The notes under the pieces: model-generated
Seen by the model: only the letters and a program-made list of their open reading frames with translations
Told to the model about the DNA's origin: nothing
The model's database searches: none
NCBI GenBank assembly: GCA_032622095.1
Contig: CP136064.1
Location: forward strand, 194,959,948-195,023,947
Direction: 5' to 3'
Source of the DNA: Siphonodentalium dalli
Lineage: Eukaryota > Mollusca > Scaphopoda > Gadilida > Siphonodentaliidae
DNA: 64,000 nt
Shown: piece after piece, positions 22,328-33,349 of the stretch
Layout of the letters: every line of letters starts with the position of its first letter
Position numbering within the stretch: position 1 is the stretch's first letter
Program-made: the position numbers and the translations under genes

Positions 22328-25300
22328 GTACTGTTTGTCAGAGTGGAATGGTTATTAACCCTCTCATTTAGTAGATGTTAATAGTATAGACCTATTTCCT
22401 GCCTTGAGGTGGAATAGCCAGGACTATTTTTATCAAGGAAAATAGCTCTCACTATTCCACCTCAAGGCAGGGAATATGTGTTTTATTATATATGACAATT
22501 CTTGCTTCACACCAGCCCTGACATCAGCAGCTGGATAAATAGTTCAAAATCTACAGCCCGGGCTAGAGTTCGCTTGACACAATTCTTTCGCAAATTTTGG
22601 CATTACACCAATCAGTGGGCACATAAAAGTTCAAAGACTATAGCTCGGGAGAGAGTTTGCTTGTCTTAATTCTCGCTTGTCATAATTCTCGCCTTGCAAC
22701 AATTGCGTCAATCATGATGTCAGAAGGCACATATATAGTTCGAAGACTATAGCCTATGCGAATCGCCGATAGTTCGCTTGCCACAATTATTGCCTCACGC
22801 CAATCATGACGTGTCAGCAGGTACAATTCTAGCCTCAAGCCAATAGTGACGACAGCAGGTGGGTAATAGTCCGCTTGCCTAGCAATAATCAAAACTACTC
22901 TCTGACTCTTGATTGTGATTCATCCAATCGTACAGTATAATAATCTGCGAACTCTACGTATATAATAATCTCATGTATTGGTCTTGTTTGAATTATCTAA
23001 CGGATATTCATGGAAAACTAAATTTGAACAAAACATCAACAACAAAAACCTACTGTTAGCACAAAACCCTCTCTCAATTATTTTTCACTTTAAAATCGCA
23101 AATTCAAAGTTCTTAAGTTGATGGACTGACAGCAGATATTTATTCATTGTCACACTTTGGATCGCTGGCCAATCAGTCACGTGAGACCACCCATTGAGAC
23201 CATGTGGCTGGTTCTTTCTTAGCCCTCGATACACTTTTCCACGACACGATATGAATTACTTGATTTCCTGTATCTCGAAACACATGACAGTATACAGAGG
23301 CGGACTGGCCGATCGGCAGACCGGGAAATTTCTGATTCCAAGTGATTTTCTATCAAGCGAGAATTCGATGGGTTTTTTTTACGGTTGGGGGGGGGGGGGG
23401 GGGGGGGGGGTATATATGGTTGGGCCGCCCAACCACAACATGGGCCGCGAATGAAGCCGACGTGGGCCGCCACATGTAACCAGCACTCTTCTCACATAAA
23501 TTCAAGAAGTGAATTCCATTTTATAACGGCGTCTGACATTTCCAGATTGTAACCATATTTGGAACCGTCACTAAACAAGAATATATTGATTCGGAAATTA
23601 TTCCACATGTAAAATGTTTTACTTCGGATAATGTGTACTGCCAATATATATATCACCCGAGAAGCGGAAAAGCGGCGAGGAAAGACAGAATTTAAGTTTT
23701 TCAGGGCTCCCCATGTGAGTATAATGTGACATTCAGGGGGGGGGGGGGGGCACAGGCGGACTGACTGATCGGGAGACCGGGAAAATTCCGGACGTGGGCC
23801 GCCACATGTTTTGTTTAACGAGCCGAACTGGCTAATCGTAATTTTGTCATTAAATGAACTTGTCAGCAACATATAACACCACATAAATACCCCGCTAATC
23901 TCGAGATTTTAACGGTAACTCCCAGTTGTAAATCCGAAAAAAATCTCACCCACCCCTCCCGGACTCTCCCCCAATTGAAATTTACAACAAAATAGGAACG
24001 CTTCAGTTGATGCCAGTCTAGATGCTAGGATTCGCGATGTTTTTGTATATATAGTTTTCAAAATTTCTCAACCATGAACAGCCCGGTGTGTCATGTTCTC
24101 TTGCCCGTAGCCGTTTGCATTTGTCTGGAGTTAGACTGCTAGATGTTCGAATTTATGCAATTGTTCAGGTAAAAATATCTGAATGGTCTCATACCGGGAA
24201 TATATAGAACCATGGTTTATGAATATATATAGGATGTTAGGCCACGGGTGGAAACGGAATTATTCAAGGGGGGGGGGGGGGGGTCCAAATGAAATTACGC
24301 AAAACATGTATTTGGTCTGATTCTGATTCAAGGGGGGGGGGGGGGGGGGGGTGTAGTTGGAATTTCCAAGGTGGACTGTGGACACACCCCGAACAGATGG
24401 GCCGGTATTATATTTATTTCCCGGGCCGGATTTTTGGCCCAGTCCGCCTCTGACAGTATACAATACAAGTTTCGTTGTTTGATAGTGTATCACGATACAT
24501 TGAATTCACACTGAATCGTTACAGCCCTACAGCTAAAACAATAAGGTAGAGAAGGCTGTGGAGCCAATAAAGAATTTTGAATATGCAGTTCTAAATCTAT
24601 GCCATAAACACACCTACCATTCGATTTGCTGCCTCTCTGGTTGGCAAGAATGCTCTCTGGCATTCAAGGTTGCTTATCTGGCTAAAGCGTTGTTTTTTTC
24701 CAGTAGGGTCCTATGTTTAAAGGTATGGTAAGCATTGGTGGATGATATTGCTGTTAAAATTGGCACATATTTTGAAACAGCCATAAACAGAAATAATATT
24801 ATAGTATAGACAAACCTTGTTCTTATACCAATCATAAATATTGTGTTAATTGCATTTTATTGTCATGTAGTACTCTGTGTTATGTTAACAAACAACATGT
24901 TATGTAAACAAACAGTACATAAAGAGTATGCGATAAAAATACACCGGGAGACCCCCACTAAGTGAACTTTGGTTAGAAATGTCTCCAAGTTGTTTACTAC
25001 ATACCGGTATAGCGTTTGTTATTGCTCGCCTCTCAATATTTGGTGTTGAATGGGTCTCTGTGAATCACTTTCCTAAAAACATTGCCACTGTGTTGAATTT
25101 TATTTCTAAATTATAACAACGAGATTAAACTGGGATTCATGCCAAATAATGCATTTACCCTGTACTGTGGTTATGGCATGACCGCACATATGATCCTGAC
25201 AGAATAAATACTATTTAAGATTGAAAAATAGGCATAAAAAAGCAAGTGGGTGTGAGTTTTTCACATCCACAATGCACATGGAAGCCCATTTCTCTTATGC

Positions 25301-28300
25301 AATTGACATATTTCATACCCTGAATGTACTGCCAGTCTATTATTCTCGATGCTGGGTAATAACTCAATTCTCCTACCAGTAGTTTTAAATCTTTATGAAT
25401 TTTTGTTAAATATAAGGGGGGGGGGGGGGGGGGGTCTTGTGTGAGAATCTGAGAAAGCTTTTCTGTATCCTGGTTGAATATATACAGTTTTGGTCTTGTT
25501 TCATGCCAACAAATGTCAATAACACTGACTCAGTATAGAAATAATCGGTTACTCATACATTAAGTGGGCCTTTAACTAAAATTACATTGTTTCCTTATCG
25601 CAGAACAGAGAACAGTCCTTATCGGTGATGCTGTGATATCAACATTGGATACGTGTATTGGTAGTGAGATGTGTGAGGAGTTATGGACCCCTGACAACTC
25701 TCACAGCAAAATGTCACTGGATGGCGTGGAAATAATATCAAATGCAAGCGGAAGTCACCACATGCTGAGAAAAGCTGACCTCCGAATCAACAAAATAAAG
25801 TCTGCGATGCTTACGACTGGGGGTGTTTACTTGTACTCAAATCTAATTGGTTGTGATGGTGACAGATTATACTACGATGGCAACTCAGTTATTGTTATAA
25901 ATGGTCAACTGGTAGCACAAGGGCCCCAGTTTTCGATGGAGGAAGTTATTGTAACCACTGCTACTGTCGACCTTGAAGACGTCAGAAGTATGCGTAATGC
26001 TTCCAGATCAAGAAACATATCAGCATCATTAGCAAAGTCGTATCCACGGATAACATGTGATTTTGCATTGACGCACAGGCACACTGAAATGATTGCCGTA
26101 TCAAATGTAATTGAAAAGCTCTATCACACACCAGAAGAGGAAATCAGTCTTGGACCTGCTTGTTGGCTGTGGGACTATCTCCGTCGTAGTGGACAGGGTG
26201 GCTATTTCCTGCCGCTCAGTGGCGGTATAGACAGTTCCAGTGTTGCTTGCATTGTTGCTTCGATGTGCCATCTGTTATGTCGAAACTGTGCAGATGGTAA
26301 TTTACAGGTTTTATCCGACGTGAAGAGAATTATTGGCGACCCAAATTACACACCTACTGATCCCAAAGAACTAGCCCAGAGAATATTCTTCACATGTTAC
26401 ATGGGAACAGAGAATAGCTCGGCGGATACAAAAGCGAGGGCTTCTAATTTAGCCCAACAAATCGGGAGTAATCATCTATCCATTACTATAGACATAGCTG
26501 TATCTGCTCTTATGACAATTTTCACCACAGCTGTCAACAGAATTCCTAAATTTAAAGCTCACGGTGGTGGAATGAGAGAGAACTTGGCACTTCAGAATAT
26601 TCAAGCTCGGGTCAGGATGGTTCTGGCTTACATGTTTGCACAGCTCATACTCTGGGTACAAGGACGTTCTGGTGGTTTACTTGTTCTTGGTTCGGCTAAT
26701 GTTGATGAAAGCCTTCGAGGATACATGACGAAATATGACTGCTCGAGTGCCGATGTTAACCCGATAGGAGGAATTTGCAAATCTGATCTGAGAAGCTTCA
26801 TAAAATATTGTATGAGGAAATTTAATTTCACTGCATTAGAGGAAATTTATATAGCCCCGCCCACTGCTGAGTTGGAACCATTGTTGAATGGTGCGATAGC
26901 TCAGACTGATGAAGAAGACATGGGAATGACATATGATGAGCTGTCCATATATGGCAAACTGAGGAAGCAGTCGTACTGTGGCCCATACAGTATGTTCAGT
27001 AAACTGGTTCTCAAATGGAAGGACAGATTTACACCAACTGAGGTGAGATAACAGTATTGAGTACAAACCTCTAGAATTTATTGGTGAATTAACCCTTTGG
27101 ATTCTCTCATTCAGTGATAAAAGTATACGTTGAAATGGTCTATTATTCATTTAGAGGAGTGTTCAGTTAATAAAAGCAGATAACAGACAGAAAAACAAAT
27201 AATATAAGAGCAGAATAAGTAATATTCATTAGTGGGAAATGTTCAGATAATAAGTTCAACAAACGACCATAGTTGAACTTATTATCAGAACATTTCCTAA
27301 GGGAAACACTCATCAATGAGTATTTAATATAAACACCTCAAAAAAAGAAAGTCCCCCCCTGATATATTTGGTAATATTTTATGAGATATTGGATCGATCT
27401 TGACGAAACTTTACGCAAATATTTAGTGGTATCTGAGACACAACCTGTGCGAGGCACCATCCTGTGAGTTATGTTATGGCGACTGAGCCCGAATTGAATG
27501 GAAGAGGGGTGCTTTTCAAAAGTTACGAAACACTGACGCAGAGTGGGCAGTCACTCCATTGTTCCATTGTTCACACATGTTGTTAATGCCTCTAAATGTG
27601 GTCCAAAAGTGATACTGAGTCCACGATAACATGCGTGTCATCTTTGGGACACAATATGCCCACTTCATGCCCAGCCATTCAGTCTAACCACATTCCTTTG
27701 GAATGACACCTTTCAGAAGTTTCATGCCGTGAGCAAAACAGAGTTATTGAAATCAGTCTCTTTGAAGCCATTTTTCAGTAAACCATTGTTTCCCACCATG
27801 TAGGCCATTGCGGTACCAACATATAAGGATGTTCCAAGCCCGTGCGAGAAGTGGGGGACCAAGGCACAGCGAAATGACTATGATCACTCTACCTGTGTTT
27901 TTGCAACTTTTGAAAAGGGCCCCTCTTCCATTCAACTCAACCATAGCTCACATCACAGCACAGTGCTTAGCACACTTGATGTCTCTGGTACCACAAATCA
28001 TTTGTTAAAAGTTCCATCAAAATCCATCAAATATCTCATAAAATATTACCGAATATATTAGGGGGGACTTTCTTTTTTTGAGGTGGTTAGAATGGGTTAA
28101 AAGTGGTATTGAATTATGTCCCTGGTGAAAACACTCACATTTAGACAGCTCTTAACTATGGCCCACATTTGAACTATTTTTGTTCACATTCTTAAACACA
28201 AAGCTCTCAGTTTGAACTGTCATTGACCTGCAAATGTCAAAATGACTGACAGCACAAATATGGACGAATTTACAAGATACTTTATCTTGTCATAATTATA

Positions 28301-29431
28301 TTATCCAAATAGACCGCTTTTAACTATAAATTCTGAGCATGTGAGATATGAGTTCTAGTATTTCTAGTATCAATTGACAGTTCCAACATCAAAAAATGAA
28401 ATAAAGCGGAATCATTTTGTTACAAATAAGACGTGTTCTGACACGCAACAGAAACCACAAATAAGACGTGTTTTTTAATTTGGGGCTCAGCATGGGATAA
28501 TCAGCTACTCAGGGACTACAGTAATGTCCTAAATAATTGACTCCTTAAGACTCCTTAATGTCGATTATTTAGGGCATTACTGTATATTGTCACACATATT
28601 TTCTATAAAATTAACAAAGCATTCCAGAATTGTTCCGGTTCTTCTTTCTTGATACATTCAAGATACAATTTAAAAACCCATGATCTTCAGGGCCCTAGTT
28701 GTCAATCACAATGTGCTCCATTTAAATTTGTTCACTCAGCAGCAGGCAATGTTGGTGAACTAAAAGTTAGCAGTTCTGATCAATCACAATGCGACTGATA
28801 TTCAATTTTAATTACAGCCTAGAAATGTACAAATATTGGCTGGTAATTAAGCAGACTTTCAGACAACATTGTGAAAACAATCATGATTATCTGAATTTTA
28901 CAGAGGTAAAATAAATAGCTAACTTCTATTTTGCAGGTTGCTGATAAAGTGAAGCATTTCTTCCGCTGCTATTCAATAAATCGGCACAAAATGACAATAA
29001 TAACTCCTTCATATTACGCTGAATCCTACAGTCCAGATGACAACAGATTCGACCACCGACAGTTTCTCTACAATGTAGTTTGGCCATGGCAGTTTCAGTG
29101 CATCGATGAGAAAGTCAAACTAATATCAACACTCGCTCTACCTGAGAAGGTTTATGGCTCAGAAGGTGGAACCAATCAAAACACCCCTTTGAAAGCACGT
29201 CCTGGCGAAAAGCGTGAAAACCCCAGCAGCTTAACTCAGGACAGTAAAGCTCCAAAAACAAATGTTGGAATCACAGTTTCTAGCAATAATTGCAGTTTGT
29301 TGTGCAGTGATGTTGATATGCATGATGATAGTGACGACGGACACCGACTTGTTCAAAATATAGTGAGCAATAAACTGAAGAAGGTGAATAATAGTGATGC
29401 AAACAGTACATTAACTGTACACCTCATATAA
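21864..29431 (+). CDS. NADSYN1: Glutamine-dependent NAD+ synthetase (NADSYN1), complete
   Basis: Catalyses the last step of NAD+ synthesis: nicotinate adenine dinucleotide + ATP + glutamine to NAD+, in the cytosol. Coding segments 21877-22327, 25604-27042 and 28937-29431 join in frame to 794 residues. The N-terminal nitrilase-type glutaminase domain (about 1-290) shows the Glu-Lys-Cys triad: E44 in [13 protein letters not shown]113 in LLIRPKLY, C168 in [15 protein letters not shown]. The C-terminal synthetase domain (about 320-690) has the ATP-binding SGGIDS loop (356-361), and GSANVDES and [13 protein letters not shown]. It is about 90 residues longer than the ~706-residue human protein owing to a polar C-terminal tail. 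The start is fixed by the conserved [14 protein letters not shown] and a purine at -3; an acceptor (TTTCCAG, 21863) 13 bases upstream implies a 5' non-coding exon. Only two introns interrupt the CDS, against about twenty in mammals. Confidence 0.97.
22396..22474. repeat. 79-bp hairpin in NADSYN1 intron
   Basis: The arms TTCCTGCCTTGAGGTGGAAT and ATTCCACCTCAAGGCAGGGAA pair over about 22 bp with one bulge, around a ~33-base loop. Size and pairing resemble a microRNA precursor or a small foldback transposon; neither is shown. Confidence 0.8.
22495..22885. repeat. Tandem repeat, about four ~90-120-bp units
   Basis: Each unit has 'cacaattcttgcctcacacc', 'aatcatgacgtcagcagg', 'agttcgaagactatagcc' and 'gagttcgcttg' in order, with some partial units. 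It lies in the first NADSYN1 coding intron. Confidence 0.7.
23295..24452. mobile_element. hAT-type element, 1158 bp, TSD ACAGTATA
   Basis: Terminal inverted repeats CAGAGGCGGACTGGCC (left) and GGCCCAGTCCGCCTCTG (right, one extra base) are flanked by a perfect 8-bp repeat ACAGTATA at 23287-23294 and 24453-24460. The interior contains a second diverged 'caggcggactgactgatcgg' end-like block at 23751, repeated 'gtgggccgccacatg' and four long G runs. No intact transposase. It lies inside the first NADSYN1 coding intron. Confidence 0.88.
23387..23410 (+). repeat. G24 homopolymer run
   Basis: Further long G runs occur at 23736-23750, 24268-24283, 24332-24351, 25416-25434 and 29863-29886, and a C run at 38589-38606. 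Exact lengths are unreliable in any assembly. Confidence 0.9.
25604..27042 (+). CDS. NADSYN1: NADSYN1 large central exon
   Basis: Acceptor CTTATCGCAG ends at 25603; donor ACTGAG|GTGAGA after 27042. The exon completes codon 151 and encodes residues 151-630 in one uninterrupted frame: the nucleophile C168, the rest of the glutaminase domain and most of the synthetase domain with SGGIDS. In mammals the same region is split by many introns. Confidence 0.96.
27089..28100. mobile_element. TTAA-flanked element (subfamily 2) carrying a nested TA element
   Basis: TTAACCCTTTGG at 27089 and GGGTTAA ending 28100 bound it. The interior palindrome 'aaatgttcagataataagttc' at 27237-27295 and the 'gtataaaaagggtta'-like right end match 33061-33340 in reverse orientation. 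The element is split at a TA by 27332-28087. Located in the second NADSYN1 coding intron. Confidence 0.75.
27332..28087. mobile_element. TA-target TIR element, 756 bp (AMCACCTCAAAAAAAGAAAG)
   Basis: Inverted ends CACCTCAAAAAAAGAAAG..(C)n and GGGGGGACTTTCTTTTTTTGAGGTG continue into 'atatatttggtaatattt' on both sides (about 58 bp), flanked by TA (27330-27331, 28088-28089), as in Tc1/mariner-type elements. The interior is itself partly inverted ('aatggaagaggggtgctttt' against 'cccctcttccattcaa'). No intact transposase is seen. Confidence 0.85.
28519..28582. mobile_element. CAGTAATGCCC MITE, 64-bp deletion derivative
   Basis: Only the two outer ~30-bp ends remain (CAGTAATGTCC..GGGCATTACTG), flanked by TA. 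Confidence 0.82.
28937..29431 (+). CDS. NADSYN1: NADSYN1 terminal coding exon
   Basis: Acceptor CTATTTTGCAG ends at 28936; TAA at 29429-29431. It encodes residues 631-794. The first ~65 residues are conserved ([37 protein letters not shown]). The last ~95 are polar, low in conserved motifs and contain an acidic [12 protein letters not shown] stretch; no such tail exists in the human protein. Confidence 0.95.
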   Translation, partial: VADKVKHFFRCYSINRHKMTIITPSYYAESYSPDDNRFDHRQFLYNVVWPWQFQCIDEKVKLISTLALPEKVYGSEGGTNQNTPLKARPGEKRENPSSLTQDSKAPKTNVGITVSSNNCSLLCSDVDMHDDSDDGHRLVQNIVSNKLKKVNNSDANSTLTVHLI

Positions 29432-31040
29432 AACTAGTCTCAAACACAATAAGTTATAATACATGTAAGTTATCAATAAGGCTATAAAGAATACATTTCT
29501 GTATTCTCAGGCACCTGCATGTATTTGGTCACATTCCATGACTGGATTTTCCTGAAATTTTGCGAAAACCCTGTGCCAATGCATTCTCTTATATATGTGA
29601 GTCTCCCTGTGGAAGACTCTCATATATAAGAGAACGCACAGGCACATGATCTTTAATGCTGCACCAGCTCAGCTCCTGTCATGAAAGGGTAAAGAAAGCC
29701 TCATAAAGATATCTGCTTGTTTTAAGTTAGATGACAATATTCAAACTGCTGAATCCTTGAATTATCAACTATTTACATTTATAATTTAGATAGGTTGGAT
29801 GATATACATGTAGTGGTGAATGGTTTAAAGATGGTATGTCTCTTCCCTAAACTTTCTGATTTGGGGGGGGGGGGGGGGGGGGGGGGTCGTCTACAATATT
29901 AATTTTGAGTCAGGCAGAAGATGCAACAGGAGCATATGTCACAAGGAAATATTTTTATTTTCCAATCATTTTCTATGAACCGTGCAGAAAATGTGGCTTT
30001 TTTTTTTATTAAAATCGATATTCGAAAACACTTTCAAGTAATATATTGCAACCTCAGATGTTTCTCTTGTGTTTTGGTTATAATATTCTAAACTTTCATT
30101 GAAAGGAGTATCATATAAATTTTGCTGTTATGGTTGTTGAAAGTGCTGCCGGGAAGAGATAGATCATCTTTAAGCAGGATAGACCCAACATGAAATTCAA
30201 CATGAAGACGTTTATGTCAAAAGATAGTCTATAAATGTAAATGATTTGACTTCCATAATTATTGAAAATAAAAAAAACTCCTCCATCACATCAAATTTTC
30301 TCCATAGAATTGCCTGAAAATACAGATATTTATTTTAATGGTCTTACATGCAAGTCTCAAATTCAATACAATTGTTGGACCAAAGCTGCTGAGTTCATAT
30401 GCTGATCACATATTATATAGAAGCACCCATTTTAGAAAATATTTGAATACTCAGTCTCATATCATCCATTTGAAATTCCACATACAGTAAAACATCTCCA
30501 AAACCTGACCCTCAAAAAACCAAATCGCTCTCCATACCAAAACAAAATGCCTGGTCCCGGATTCAAACAAGTTCAATCTCACCAACAATTACCTCTGTAA
30601 TCTGGAACCTCTCCATTCCAAACACCAAATGCACAAACTCAGTGGATCAGCGTTTTCATACCATTGTCTAACTTACTGGCCGAATCAGTAAATTGTATTT
30701 TGTTTTGATAATGCTTTTAGGCTGTAAGTTAATAACAACAGGTGTCTGATTAGATATCACTGTTCAGCGAAAAATTAACAGTTAGATTATCATTACATCA
30801 TTTACATAATTTATTAAACTATAGTTGGACAGAGTTTTCACAAATCTGTCAACTCATTATAAAATTCCAATTTCTATAAATAAAACGCCCATGGCCCATG
30901 TATACCAAAAATCAGCGAAACATTATACACGCGGAGCGCGAAATGAAAAATCCCATCACATATAGGCCTGGGTAAAGGCTATGTACCTGTGTAAGGCCTA
31001 TGTGGATGTATCTACAAGCACTTTTTGATTATGACCACCC
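29432..31040. other. NADSYN1 3' flank, non-coding
   Basis: Contains the 3' UTR, whose end is not clear: no AATAAA follows the stop closely; one lies near 30268. Also holds a decayed TTAA element and a G24 run. Confidence 0.5.
29524..29692. mobile_element. TTAA hairpin MITE, decayed single-hairpin copy
   Basis: Ends CCATGACTGGA and GTCATGAAAGGG are diverged inverted repeats and TTAA is lost at both sides. The hairpin CATTCTCTTATATATGTGAG with its complement is intact. Confidence 0.7.
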
Positions 31041-31042
31041 AA

Positions 31043-31243
31043 CAGTAATGCCCTAAATAATCAACTCTTTAACCACAGCAGAATTATTGGTAATTTTTCA
31101 GGATTTAGTCGGAATATGGCTTGTGGCCATTCATCGGTGAGAGCTTTCCGATGAATGGCAACAAGCCATATTTCCGACTAAATCCTGAAAAATTACCCAT
31201 AATTCTGCTGTGGTTAAGGAGTCGATTATTTAGGGCATTACTG
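31043..31243. mobile_element. CAGTAATGCCC palindromic MITE, full copy
   Basis: A 201-bp near-perfect palindrome running CAGTAATGCCCTAAATAATC, through 'ttttcaggatttagtcgg', to GGGCATTACTG; TA follows on the right. The short ORF inside is spurious. Confidence 0.88.
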
Positions 31244-32214
31244 TATATCCCTTGTGATAGCTTTATCACCAAATTATTTTCATGCAGAACGATTCAACTG
31301 TCCCATAGACTTCCCGTGAAGCCTTGAGATCCGAAAAGAAATTTAAGTTTGTGAAACGATCTGTAAACTTCGCCGGTGACAATCCATCATAGAAAGAGCT
31401 TAATATAAAAAATGGAATTGACAAATCATTGATCAGCGACATAATTAAAAACTGCGACAAGATCATCATAAAGTCAGTCTTTATATTTGTTTATATTTTT
31501 ATCTATACAATTGCATCCTTAGTATCATATATATATTCATTATTGTGTTATTTATCAAAGTTACATCAATTACTATTACCTGCCATAACAAAGATATGAG
31601 GGGGTATATAGGATTGGAATCAGCTTGTCTGTCCGTCCGTCCATCTGTCTGAGCTTTTATTCCTACATTTTTCACTCAATTTTTTGAAAACTTGGCACAG
31701 ATATTTCCCCTTTTTCGACTTTGTATTTGCTACGTATGCATCATTTTGTCCAAGCTTGTATTCCTAATTTTTCTGTCAATTATTTTGAATCTTGGGTCAG
31801 TTATTTGATGTTCTTACATTGTGAATCGTGAGCATGAAGTCTACACCAACCATTGTTAGTCGTATTGTTAATGACACTATCTGTGATTAGCGCTTGACTT
31901 TATTAAAAATCAACATGCAAATTTTTTTCATTTGGAATTTTTTTTTTCTTAAATGTGTTTATTTTTCAAAGTGAACACAAATATAATTGGATATAGAGCA
32001 ATGTACTTAACCATATTTCCTCAATGTTATAGAGGATTCTGTTTTTTAATGATCGTAGAGCATCAAAATCAAACTAATTTTACATTTCTTAATCTTCTAT
32101 TTTTGCGTAAGCTTTGCCATCACCACACAAACTTCACATCTAGTCATGAAAGTGTGTTTGTTTCTGGGCCAATGTCCCTGAATGTTGTTAAAGATACCAT
32201 GACCAATTTAAAAC

Positions 32215-32335
32215 CCCTAAATTACTATTTCTTTAGATTTGGGGGTGAACAATATTTGATTTGAGTTGAGGAACCCACTCTTCAAAGTTCAGAGCTATTA
32301 GATTTTGATTTTTGAAATCTATTTTTATCCTCTGC
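32215..32335 (-). repeat. Partial copy of the 9945-10391 family
   Basis: The reverse complement of 10220-10370 matches here ('gtgaacaatatttgatt', 'gttgaggaacccac'). Another fragment lies at 32860-32950. Confidence 0.65.
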
Positions 32336-32720
32336 CCGAAAAACTTTTGGCGGTGGATATAGGAATGGGTTCCGTCCATCTAGCTGTCTTAACGTCTATC
32401 CTGATGGGGGTTATTTTGAACAAATATCAACGGATTTAAAATATTTTTGGTATATGAGATCACAAGGGGAGTATCTGAAACAAGTTCTCAAACTAGGCCA
32501 GGCTGTACATTTTCACCTGAGTTACGACCCTTTGATTGTAATTTTTTGGCATTCAGCACCCACGAAAAGTTGTCTGGGGTTTATTTAAAAACAATTATCA
32601 ACTGATTTAAAAGATTTTTGGTATGTGAGTTCACAAGAGGAGTTGCTGAAACAAGTTCGCAAAATAGGCCCGGCCGTACATTTTTACCTGTTATGACCTT
32701 TTGATGTAAATATTTGGCAT
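32336..32720. repeat. Dispersed repeat R2, copy 2, with ~173-bp tandem units
   Basis: 'tttttggtatatgagatcacaag' at about 32441 recurs as a variant at about 32614, with the same downstream 'gaaacaagttc' and 'gtacattttcacctg' blocks. Related to 19370-19700. Confidence 0.7.
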
Positions 32721-33060
32721 TGCAATGTAAATTTTAAGCATGAACTAAAACAAATATTAACCAATCTCAAACAAATATTAACTGATTTCAATTATTTGTT
32801 AGCATATTTTGAAAATGCCCATTCCCAACTTTTCCCACCAATCTTGAATTGTTGTCAGTCTAGACTAGCCTCAAATTAAATATTGTTCACCCACCGAAGC
32901 CGAATAGATAGTAATTTAGCGGTTTTAAATCGGACAGGGGATCTTTAATATAATGCTCAACATATGGAACGTGTCAACTTGAAGAACTTTGATAAATATT
33001 TCACTGTGAAGTTGTGCTTATTGATATACTGAAAACAGAATGTCTGGACAAGGAGTTTAG

Positions 33061-33340
33061 TTAACCCTTTTTATACTAAATACTCATTAACGAGTAGTTC
33101 CCATTGGAAATGTTCAGATAAAAGTTCAACAAATGACCATATATAGGTCATTTGTTGAAATTATTATGTGAACATTTCTCACCAATGAATAGAATAATTC
33201 TACTCTTGCATTATCTATTTTTCTGTCTGTCGTCTGCTTTTATTACCTGAACTCCCTCCAAATGAATGATAGACTATTCCTATGTATAGTGTTGTATATC
33301 TGAATGGGAGAATTTATTTAGTATAGAAAGAGTGGTCTAT
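33061..33340. mobile_element. TTAA-flanked element subfamily 2, copy without the nested insert
   Basis: TTAACCCTTTTTATACTAAA at the left edge, then 'aaatgttcagataaaagttc' and a palindrome centred near 33140. It is the reverse complement of 27089-28100 minus the 756-bp insert. The right end is eroded near 'ctgaatgggagaa'. Confidence 0.65.
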
Positions 33341-33349
33341 TAAAGGTTA

